Assembly: GCA_016297805.1 (NCBI GenBank) | Contig: JAEDFX010000020.1 | Coordinates: 1-29,486 of the forward strand | From: Treponema sp. | GTDB lineage: Bacteria > Spirochaetota > Spirochaetia > Treponematales > Treponemataceae | Direction of reading: 5' to 3' | DNA: 29,486 nucleotides | Shown: positions 1 through 6,682 of the stretch, one piece after another | Numbering within the stretch: position 1 is the first letter of the stretch | How the letters are laid out: each line of letters starts with the position of its first letter | Translations under genes and position numbers: made by a program | Notes under the pieces: model-generated | Told to the model about the DNA's origin: nothing | Databases searched by the model: none | What the model saw: only the letters and a program-made list of their open reading frames with translations

Positions 1-107
1 GCGGCTGAGGGTTACCGAACTGCGGAAGGCGTTTTGGTGTTTCAATTTTGGGCTCAAATCATTATTATTCTTCTATTATGAATTATATTTACAATAATAA
101 AGAAGAA

Positions 108-1295
108 ATGAATAAATTACTGGATCGTTTTGTGCGTTATGTTAAGGTCTGGTCTGAAAGTGATGAAAAAGCGGCTGATGCTGGTGTTATGCCTTCTACT
201 GAGCAGCAATGGGATTTGGCTAAAATTCTGGTTAAGGAATTGCGAAATCTTGGCACAAGAAATGTTTATCTTACTGATTATTGTTATGTTGTAGCTAAAA
301 TCGATTCTAATATTATTGATCCTGATGAACGTAAAAAATACCCTACTATTTTGCTGATGGCTCACATGGATACTGTTGATGAAGTTAGTGGAAAGGATGT
401 TCATCCGGTTATAACTATGCCTTCTGCCAGTGAATCCCCTACTGGTGAAGCTGATACTATTATTAAAACTGATGGAAACACTTTGCTTGGGGCTGATGAT
501 AAGGCTGGTGTTTCTGCAATTATGTGCGCTGTGGAATACCTGATGAATCATTATGAAGATTTAAAGCATGGTCCTATTGAGGTAATGTTTTCTCCCGATG
601 AAGAAACTGGCCATGGGATGGACAAAGTTCCTTTGAATATTTTAAAGGCTGACTGTGCCTACACTGTTGATGGTGGTGACGAAGGAGAAATGGAAACTGA
701 ATGTTTTAATGCATGGGCAGGAACTGTTACTTTTACTGGCAAAGCTTGTCACACTGGAGATGCAAAGGCAAACGGTATGATAAATGCAGTAACTTTAGCT
801 GGAGAATTTGCGGCCCGACTTCCTCATAATATGGCACCGGAAACTACTGAAGGCTACGAGGGATTTATTGCACCTATGGAAATTGGCGGAACTATTGAAA
901 GTGCTTCTGTAAATATGTTGCTGCGTTCATTCAATACTGAAGAAATTGAAAAAGAAAAGTCGATTATTTCAAAAATTGCTGATGAAGTTTGCGCTGAGTT
1001 TGGTGGTAAGGCTGATGTTCAGTTTAAGCAGCAGTATTTGAATATGAAAGAAAAAATGGACGAACACCCGGAAGTGGTTGCTCGTCTGGAAAAGGCATAT
1101 GAAGCCAGCGGTGTAAAAATTATTCGAAAGCCTATTCGAGGTGGCACTGATGGTTCCCGTCTTACTGAACTGGGTATTCCTACTCCAAATATTTTTACCG
1201 GGGCTCATGAATTTCATTCAAGAAATGAGTGGTGTTCTCTAAACCAGATGTCAAAAGCTGCCGATGTATTAATAAATTTATTGTGTAATTATTAA
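108..1295 (+). CDS. pepT: Peptidase T (tripeptide aminopeptidase)
   Basis: M20-family dinuclear zinc aminopeptidase that removes the N-terminal residue of tripeptides in the cytoplasm. Seen, numbered from the ATG at 108 (395 aa): AHMDT with zinc ligand His86, LLGADDKAG with bridging Asp130, SPDEETGHG with catalytic and ligand Glu165/166, DGGDEGEMETE, and a C-terminal GAHEFHSRNEW supplying the last His. These are the PepT signatures, and the length is close to the family's ~405 aa. The frame is open back to a TTG at 48 and has another ATG at 78. I chose 108 because MNKLLDRFVRYVKVWSES aligns with the usual PepT N-terminus and a purine-rich AAAGAAG lies just before it. It sits 11 bp upstream of murA, so the two are probably cotranscribed; the link looks housekeeping rather than functional. 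The 107 bp upstream hold no other gene that I can see. Family call is very sure, start less so. Confidence 0.93.
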   Translation: MNKLLDRFVRYVKVWSESDEKAADAGVMPSTEQQWDLAKILVKELRNLGTRNVYLTDYCYVVAKIDSNIIDPDERKKYPTILLMAHMDTVDEVSGKDVHPVITMPSASESPTGEADTIIKTDGNTLLGADDKAGVSAIMCAVEYLMNHYEDLKHGPIEVMFSPDEETGHGMDKVPLNILKADCAYTVDGGDEGEMETECFNAWAGTVTFTGKACHTGDAKANGMINAVTLAGEFAARLPHNMAPETTEGYEGFIAPMEIGGTIESASVNMLLRSFNTEEIEKEKSIISKIADEVCAEFGGKADVQFKQQYLNMKEKMDEHPEVVARLEKAYEASGVKIIRKPIRGGTDGSRLTELGIPTPNIFTGAHEFHSRNEWCSLNQMSKAADVLINLLCNY

Positions 1296-1306
1296 AGAAG
1301 GCGAAT

Positions 1307-2590
1307 ATGCATGAATATGTAATTGAAGGTGGATATCCTATTCAGGGGACAATTACTGCCAGCGGCAACAAGAATGCGGCTCTTCCTTGTCTTACTGCTA
1401 CCCTATTAACCAATGAGCCTGTAATTCTTCATAACATTCCTGAGATTCAGGACACTAATGTTATGATTGATATTTTAAAATCACTTGGTGCAAAGGTTGA
1501 AAAATTAAGCAAAAATAACTGGAAGATTCAGTGTGAAAATATCACTTCTTCTGAGCTTCCTAAAGATATGACTAAAAAAGTAAGGGGGTCCATTGTATTT
1601 GCTGGACCACTTATTGCACGTACTGGAAAATGCGAAATGATGCCTCCTGGAGGTGATGTAATTGGTCGCCGCAGAGTTGATACTCACTTTCTGGCATTGG
1701 AACAGTTAGGCGCAAATATTTCTGTAAATGGTCATTTCTCTTTTGTGGCAAATAAGCTTAAAGGTGCAGATATATTTTTGGATGAAGCTTCGGTTACTGC
1801 CACTGAAAATGCTGTTATGGCATCAGTACTTGCAGAGGGTACTACTTATATTAAAAACGCAGCCAGTGAACCTCATATTCAGGATTTGTGTAATATGCTG
1901 AACTCTATGGGTGCTAAAATTTCTGGGGTTGGCAGTAACAGTATTACTATTGAAGGTGTTAAAAAGCTTCACGGTTGTGAATTTACAATTGGACCTGATT
2001 ACATTGAAATTGGTTCATATATTGGTATGGCTGCTGCCACTAAAGGAAAGATTACGATTAAAGGTATTCGTGCTGAAGAAATGCGTCCTTTAAAATATAG
2101 TTTTGCTAAGCTTGGTATTTCATGGCAGCTTAAGGGCGATGAATTAACTGTTCCTATTAATCAGGATTTGAAAGTAAACAACGACCTGGGAAATGCTATT
2201 CCAAAAATTGATGATATGCCTTGGCCTGGATTTCCTGCAGATTTAACATCCATTATGACTGTAGTTGCAACTCAGGTTGATGGTACTGTTTTGATTTTTG
2301 AAAAAATGTTCGAGAGCCGAATGTTCTTTGTTGATAAGCTGATTTCTATGGGTGCTAAAATTACTTTATGCGATCCTCATCGTGCGGTGGTTTGCGGACC
2401 TAGCATGCTCCACGGAGACCATCTGGTATCTCCTGATATTCGTGCTGGTATGGCTATGGTTATTGCGGCTATGTGTGCCCATGGTAAAAGTAGAATCAGC
2501 AATGTTTACCAGATTGAACGTGGATATGAGGATTTGGTCGGCAGATTACAGAAGCTGGGCGCTCATATTGAAAAGATTGAAGTGGAATAA
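1307..2590 (+). CDS. murA: UDP-N-acetylglucosamine 1-carboxyvinyltransferase with Asp in place of the catalytic Cys
   Basis: Transfers enolpyruvate from PEP to UDP-GlcNAc, the first committed step of peptidoglycan synthesis, in the cytoplasm. The 427-aa protein has the full EPSP-synthase-like fold length. Seen: ASGNKNAALP near residues 18-27 with the substrate Lys-Asn pair, the mobile active-site loop PPGGDVIGRRRVD at 114-126, FPADL in the second domain (the Asp matching E. coli Asp305), and DIRAGMAMVIAA near the C-terminus. The loop residue that is Cys115 in E. coli (GGCTIG) is Asp117 here. Known biology: Cys-to-Asp MurA enzymes in mycobacteria, chlamydiae and Borrelia are active but not alkylated by fosfomycin. 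AAGAAGG lies just upstream of the ATG, overlapping the pepT stop region. The gene converges with the radical SAM gene, whose stop is 23 bp away. Confidence 0.96.
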   Translation: MHEYVIEGGYPIQGTITASGNKNAALPCLTATLLTNEPVILHNIPEIQDTNVMIDILKSLGAKVEKLSKNNWKIQCENITSSELPKDMTKKVRGSIVFAGPLIARTGKCEMMPPGGDVIGRRRVDTHFLALEQLGANISVNGHFSFVANKLKGADIFLDEASVTATENAVMASVLAEGTTYIKNAASEPHIQDLCNMLNSMGAKISGVGSNSITIEGVKKLHGCEFTIGPDYIEIGSYIGMAAATKGKITIKGIRAEEMRPLKYSFAKLGISWQLKGDELTVPINQDLKVNNDLGNAIPKIDDMPWPGFPADLTSIMTVVATQVDGTVLIFEKMFESRMFFVDKLISMGAKITLCDPHRAVVCGPSMLHGDHLVSPDIRAGMAMVIAAMCAHGKSRISNVYQIERGYEDLVGRLQKLGAHIEKIEVE

Positions 2591-2613
2591 CACGAGGGCA
2601 CTGACGACCACTG

Positions 2614-4809
2614 TTAAATATACACTATTCCTTTGTTATGAAGTCTCTGGAGTTGTTTTTGCAGCTCTGGAGATTTTTTTATTTTCACTATAATCTGGTC
2701 ATGCTGTTCTGCTGGAAGTGACGGATTAAGCTGAGACAAAACCTCTAACAATTCCGGTTGCATTTTCTGGGCAAATTCTTCCTGTAAATAAATCCATGTG
2801 TACTGAGTATGATTTTTGTCTCCACCAGTTGAAACTGGACTACTTCCCAGCCAGAAAATATCTTTTCCTTCAATCTGAGTACTTTTCTGCTCATACTTTT
2901 CTATTAGGCGTTCCAGAAAGTCTTTTTGAATTGTAGGAGCAGGAACTGGAAAATCGAACCATTTCTGCACTTTCATATCAAGTTTTTCACCATGCATCCA
3001 GGAATTCAAAGCTGTTTCTAAAGGAATACCGAATTTGTCGGAGGATTCTTCCCCTTTAAAATGCAGATTATTATCTGCGAAAATTGAACTGTTATTTTTC
3101 TTAGGCTCTATTGGAGTAAGTTCAGAATGCTCTCCCCTACTCCACTCGTAGTAGACCTGAGAATTTCTTGTAAGCATAAATTTGTGCCAGAAAGAACTGT
3201 CCAGAAGTCCTGCAGCAAAAAATTGTCGGAGAGTTTCCATGGAATTAATAATAGATTGTGGCGTATCATGCCAGAAGCCATAAATCATATAAGCATGAAC
3301 CAGAATTCCTGCCTCTTTAAATGCGGCACAAGCACCAACTACAGATTCTATATCCGTTCCTTTGTTGATAGATTTTAAACCTTCGCCAGTAGCAACTTCC
3401 AGTCCGGCAGAAGCTCCCCCAAAGCCACAATAGCTTAAAAAGGCAGCCAGATCTTTAGTAAAAGCTTTCTCAAAACGAACATTTCCCCAGTAATAAAGAG
3501 GATTTCCATTTCTAGCGTTCAATAATGCAAAATTTTTCAGAGCCACAGGAGGAAGCGCTTCATCAACAAAATGAATTCCGTAAACTCCCTTTGATTTTGC
3601 TGTTTGTAAAAGTCCATTATAAAGTGGTTCAATATCTACAGGACGATAGCCGCAAACATAATCAAGCTGTGTATCACAGAAAGCACATTTATGCCAATAG
3701 CAGCCATGTGCAAGATAAGCCTTTACCCAGGCACCATCATTCCAGATTCTGTGCATTGGATTTTTATCATCGCAAACTCTAGGATAACGGGAAAAATCCA
3801 CATCAGAAAAATCAGGAATGACTTTTGTAGTCATTTGTTCTTCGTATTTTTTTGTTTCCTTATCTTCCCAAAGTGGTTCCAGTACTTTATCTGCATAAAA
3901 GAAACGCATCTTATATATAGAAGAATCAGGTATTTTTAATTCATTTTTTAGCAGTTTTTCATAACTACCATAACCACGGTCAAAGGAAAGTGCATCTACA
4001 TATTTTGCAAGGGCTGGGTCGTTTGCATCCCGGAGTTCTGTATTTACAAAACCTCCCCCAATAGAAATAAAGGTTTTTGTTCCAAAGATTTTTCTTGCAT
4101 ATCGGGCAGTGTACAATGCAGGAAGAAATGTTCCGGCAAAAGGAACTGAAATACACAACAGGTCTGGAGCCTGTGTTCGAGCCAGCTCTACAAATAATTT
4201 TTCCAGAACTGGCTGGTAAAAATACTGCATTACTGGGGAATCCAATTTTTTCTCTATCTGAGAAAAGCTGCGTTCATCTACGGTAAGATGTTCTGCATAA
4301 CGAATAAGAGAGAATTCAGAATCAAAAACTGCAGTGATATAATCTGCTAAATCTGCAAGAGCATAGGAGCAAAGAAACCGCACATCATCTACTGTTGGGT
4401 CATGGTCCATATTGCCAAGAAAATTTTCCATACGGGAGCCACGAGGTGCAAATGGTGAATAAAGGAACTGATGCTCCTGCTCTCTGGATTTTCCACAAAG
4501 AATTGCAACGATTGTATCTATCCACTGAATCCAGTTTTTTTTCTGACTTACATAGCGGCGAATATTGAAGGCAGAGTTTTCATCTCCCTGAGCTTCAAAA
4601 TCTGCTGCCATTTTTAAAGCCTTTTGTTCAGAAAGATCAAAGAGTCTGGCAACCCCTTCCCTACTGAAAATTGAATAAAAAAGCTCGATGCTCATATCCA
4701 GCCAGCGGGAATTATGTCCCTGCATTTTGAAATAAGAATTTAAATAGGCTCCCGAAGGATATGGAGAATTAAGCTGTACTAAAGGTGAAGTAATAACCAG
4801 AACGTTCAT
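2614..4809 (-). CDS. B12-binding-type radical SAM protein, CX4CX2C cluster motif
   Basis: A 731-aa protein of the cobalamin-binding radical SAM superfamily; substrate unknown. An N-terminal ~180 aa helical part is followed by a Rossmann-like B12-domain segment (about 210-300, with DLLCISVPFAGTFLPALYTA and FISIGGGFVNTE). The radical SAM barrel starts near 360: HGCYWHKCAFCDTQL places the cluster Cys at 370, 375 and 378. That is CX4CX2C instead of the usual CX3CX2C, and I checked the spacing at the codon level. No DxHxxG cobalamin-ligand motif was seen, so if B12 binds it is probably base-off without a His ligand. The C-terminal ~170 aa contain a Lys/Glu-rich helical tail. The gene stands alone, convergent with murA and divergent from the OLD-family gene. 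Its ATG directly follows a promoter -10 box, and no ribosome binding site is visible. Methyltransferase or RiPP-type chemistry is possible but not shown. Confidence 0.85.
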   Translation of the reverse strand: MNVLVITSPLVQLNSPYPSGAYLNSYFKMQGHNSRWLDMSIELFYSIFSREGVARLFDLSEQKALKMAADFEAQGDENSAFNIRRYVSQKKNWIQWIDTIVAILCGKSREQEHQFLYSPFAPRGSRMENFLGNMDHDPTVDDVRFLCSYALADLADYITAVFDSEFSLIRYAEHLTVDERSFSQIEKKLDSPVMQYFYQPVLEKLFVELARTQAPDLLCISVPFAGTFLPALYTARYARKIFGTKTFISIGGGFVNTELRDANDPALAKYVDALSFDRGYGSYEKLLKNELKIPDSSIYKMRFFYADKVLEPLWEDKETKKYEEQMTTKVIPDFSDVDFSRYPRVCDDKNPMHRIWNDGAWVKAYLAHGCYWHKCAFCDTQLDYVCGYRPVDIEPLYNGLLQTAKSKGVYGIHFVDEALPPVALKNFALLNARNGNPLYYWGNVRFEKAFTKDLAAFLSYCGFGGASAGLEVATGEGLKSINKGTDIESVVGACAAFKEAGILVHAYMIYGFWHDTPQSIINSMETLRQFFAAGLLDSSFWHKFMLTRNSQVYYEWSRGEHSELTPIEPKKNNSSIFADNNLHFKGEESSDKFGIPLETALNSWMHGEKLDMKVQKWFDFPVPAPTIQKDFLERLIEKYEQKSTQIEGKDIFWLGSSPVSTGGDKNHTQYTWIYLQEEFAQKMQPELLEVLSQLNPSLPAEQHDQIIVKIKKSPELQKQLQRLHNKGIVYI

Positions 4810-4815
4810 ACAATA

Positions 4816-4844
4816 ATTATAAATAGAAAATAGTTCATAGTCGA
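4816..4844 (-). promoter_or_regulatory. Promoter of the radical SAM gene, predicted leaderless
   Basis: On the minus strand TCGACT (4839-4844) and TATAAT (4816-4821) are 17 bp apart. Only 6 nt separate the -10 box from the ATG at 4809, so the expected transcription start is at the ATG itself. No Shine-Dalgarno could fit. The -35 matches 4 of 6 consensus bases. Confidence 0.55.
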
Positions 4845-4860
4845 TAGGATATGATGAAAG

Positions 4861-4952
4861 CGGGGCGTTGCGGGGTAAGCAACCGAAGGTTGCCTCCCGC
4901 TAGAAGGGGTGGTGAGCAACGCAGTGCGAGCCAGGGGAAGGCTTTCCCCCTT
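4861..4952. repeat. GC-rich multi-hairpin intergenic element
   Basis: A strongly GC-rich block in an otherwise AT-rich intergenic region. Nested inverted repeats: GCGTTGC (4865-4871) pairs with GCAACGC (4916-4922); inside it GCGGG (4870-4874) pairs with CCCGC (4896-4900), enclosing GCAACC-GAA-GGTTGC (4879-4893). The outer and middle stems share two bases. A separate hairpin, GGGGAA (4934-4939) with TTCCCC (4944-4949), is followed by a T-rich stretch and could act as a rightward terminator or insulator before the next promoter. The composition contrast suggests a dispersed genomic repeat or small non-autonomous element. That is inference, since only one clear copy lies in the window. Confidence 0.55.
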
Positions 4953-4966
4953 ATTTTTAAATTCCG

Positions 4967-4975
4967 TGGTATAAT
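4967..4975 (+). promoter_or_regulatory. Extended -10 promoter of the OLD-family gene, predicted leaderless
   Basis: TGG followed by TATAAT (4970-4975) is an extended -10 (TGnTATAAT). This fits the absence of any good -35, because the expected position falls in the C-run of the upstream hairpin. Six nt separate it from the ATG at 4982, leaving no room for a ribosome binding site. Confidence 0.55.
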
Positions 4976-4981
4976 ATTTTT

Positions 4982-6517
4982 ATGATTCATGTTGAAACTA
5001 GAGTAAAGATTCCTTTTTTGTGGGGAAAAGCAGTTTTTAGAAAATCTAACTGGTCTCAGATTAATCTTATTGTAGGTCCTAACGGTTCCGGAAAAACTTT
5101 GCTGGCGGAAAGTCTGGCTCGTCAGTTTAAGGACAAGGGCTACAATGTACGGTTTATTCGCTCAGAACGTAAATATACTGACCAGATGCCGGTTTTAAAG
5201 CAGAATGACAGAATCAGGGGAAAAATTGAAAAAGTGCTTTCCAGTATGTTTGGAAAATCCATTAAATTTATTGGAGACATTGACGGCACTTTGATTCCTA
5301 TTGTCGAAAACAAGGCCTGGAAAGTGCAGTACATGCTGGATGATGTAGAATGTCACGGTCTGCGGGAAATTATTTCTCTGCTTATAAGCCTTTATGATAC
5401 CAGTGCCGGAGATTGTCTGTTTTTTGATGAACCTGAACTGCATCTGCACCCTCAGTTTCAAAGTTTTTTTATGAATGAAATTCGCAAGCAGACTGAGCAT
5501 AGTAATCACAGGGTATTCTTTTTGATTTCCCATTCACCTTTTTTTATTGACCTGCGAACTCCGGATGATTTAATGGGAGTTATTGCCTGTCATGTAAATA
5601 AAGTACCTACAACGATTGAAGAACTTTCTGAAGAAGACGAAGCACTTTTTTACCGTTTCTTGCCTAGATTCAATACTTATCATAAGCAGTTCTTCTTTTC
5701 TGATAATCAGATTTTTGTAGAAGGTTATACTGACCAGCAGATGTTCACATACCTGCTTTCTTTTATTTCTGAATCCTACAATGCAGCTGGCACTGGTGTT
5801 ATTGATGTAGGTGGCAAAGATGAACTGGGGGTTTTCTGTAAGGTTTGTTCCCTTCTTGGTACTGAAGGCCGGATTATTACGGATTTGGATTCTCTTTTCA
5901 GCGGCAAGTTACGGGAAGTTTTTTGCAAAGACAGCCGGGTGTTAGAATGGATGGAAAAACAGGAATTCAAGCAGGCAGATTTTTACAAGCAGATTTTCAG
6001 TAAAAAAGAACTGGAACAACCGGTTACTCTTGAACGTTTGATTCTTCAGCTGGAACGATACCTTGTTGCTATGGGTAAAAATCTTATGGAAAGAACTGCA
6101 AACGGGAAGATTCCACCAAGAGTTTCTCCCTTAATTGCCAAACTTAAACACCTGCAGGGTAAGCATGAAAACGCAGAAGCAATTGATACTTATAAAACGG
6201 TTTTACTGCAGGGAGTTACAAACGTTGAGGAAGATTTAAGTCATATTCTTTCTCCAGAAATTGCTAAAACTCTGCCTGTTATAAAAAATCTGGCAGCATT
6301 GGCATTTGCAGGAGCGGAGGCTGCCCGGGTTTATATTCTGCAGAAAGGCTGCATTGAACATTATTACAGCAGAAATTCTATTCTATACATGCCTATAAGC
6401 GGAAAGGATAAGCTGTTCCGCTATGAACTTGATTTTATTCAGGAAGCACCTAGAAAAGCTGTACGTAAGAGTTATAGAGATTTGATTGAGATTCTGGAGA
6501 AGTGTGTAGAGAAGTAG
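4982..6517 (+). CDS. OLD-family ATPase with TOPRIM nuclease domain
   Basis: 511 aa. The N-terminal ABC/SMC-like ATPase has Walker A GPNGSGKT (32-39), Walker B DCLFFDEPELHLHP with Asp149/Glu150, and the H-switch LISHSP with His184. It is followed by a TOPRIM domain: FVEGYTD (Glu247, Asp251), VGGKDE (277-281) and IITDLDS (Asp301, Asp303), which are the metal-binding residues of OLD nucleases. The last ~200 aa are not recognised. Family knowledge: OLD proteins are ATP-regulated metal-dependent DNA nucleases. Some are phage-defence effectors (P2 OLD; GajA in Gabija), others are chromosomal genes of unknown role such as ybjD. No UvrD-like helicase or second defence gene is adjacent, so this is a solitary OLD protein. 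It has its own extended -10 promoter right at the ATG, insulated by the hairpin element. All catalytic residues appear intact. Confidence 0.85.
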   Translation: MIHVETRVKIPFLWGKAVFRKSNWSQINLIVGPNGSGKTLLAESLARQFKDKGYNVRFIRSERKYTDQMPVLKQNDRIRGKIEKVLSSMFGKSIKFIGDIDGTLIPIVENKAWKVQYMLDDVECHGLREIISLLISLYDTSAGDCLFFDEPELHLHPQFQSFFMNEIRKQTEHSNHRVFFLISHSPFFIDLRTPDDLMGVIACHVNKVPTTIEELSEEDEALFYRFLPRFNTYHKQFFFSDNQIFVEGYTDQQMFTYLLSFISESYNAAGTGVIDVGGKDELGVFCKVCSLLGTEGRIITDLDSLFSGKLREVFCKDSRVLEWMEKQEFKQADFYKQIFSKKELEQPVTLERLILQLERYLVAMGKNLMERTANGKIPPRVSPLIAKLKHLQGKHENAEAIDTYKTVLLQGVTNVEEDLSHILSPEIAKTLPVIKNLAALAFAGAEAARVYILQKGCIEHYYSRNSILYMPISGKDKLFRYELDFIQEAPRKAVRKSYRDLIEILEKCVEK

Positions 6518-6594
6518 ATTATCGTCCTTAAACAAGCTCAGTAACCACCATGTCACGCTTAAGGAGCGTAGTAATAATCTCAAAGTCACAGTTC

Positions 6595-6623
6595 TTGAAA
6601 ATCACAAATTTTTGATTTATAAT
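6595..6623 (+). promoter_or_regulatory. Near-consensus sigma70 promoter of the parC-yigZ unit
   Basis: TTGAAA (6595-6600), a 17-bp spacer and TATAAT (6618-6623) form the best housekeeping-type promoter in the window. Transcription should start near 6630, giving a leader of about 50 nt that ends in a GGGGA Shine-Dalgarno before the ATG at 6683. The 6518-6594 stretch before it has only a weak TCCTTAA/TTAAGGA inverted repeat and no T-run. Confidence 0.7.
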
Positions 6624-6682
6624 TTAAAATTGGGTATGGGACGCATCTTTTCTAATCTTATTGTCCCTGGGGAAAATTTTAA

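Noticed and set aside
48..107. N-terminal extension of PepT from a TTG at 48 or an ATG at 78
   Set aside because: The added residues do not match PepT, and the ATG at 108 gives the normal family N-terminus with a purine-rich site before it.
2641..2684. T-run after CTCTGGAG motifs as the murA terminator
   Set aside because: The CTCTGGAG copies are direct, not inverted; only a weak 6-bp stem with a G-T pair is possible, and it lies inside the convergent gene.
4982..6517. Gabija system (GajA)
   Set aside because: No UvrD-like helicase gene on either side; the protein is a standalone OLD-family member.
6518..6594. Regulatory RNA upstream of parC
   Set aside because: Only a weak TCCTTAA/TTAAGGA dyad is present and it lies upstream of the promoter, so it would not be in the leader.
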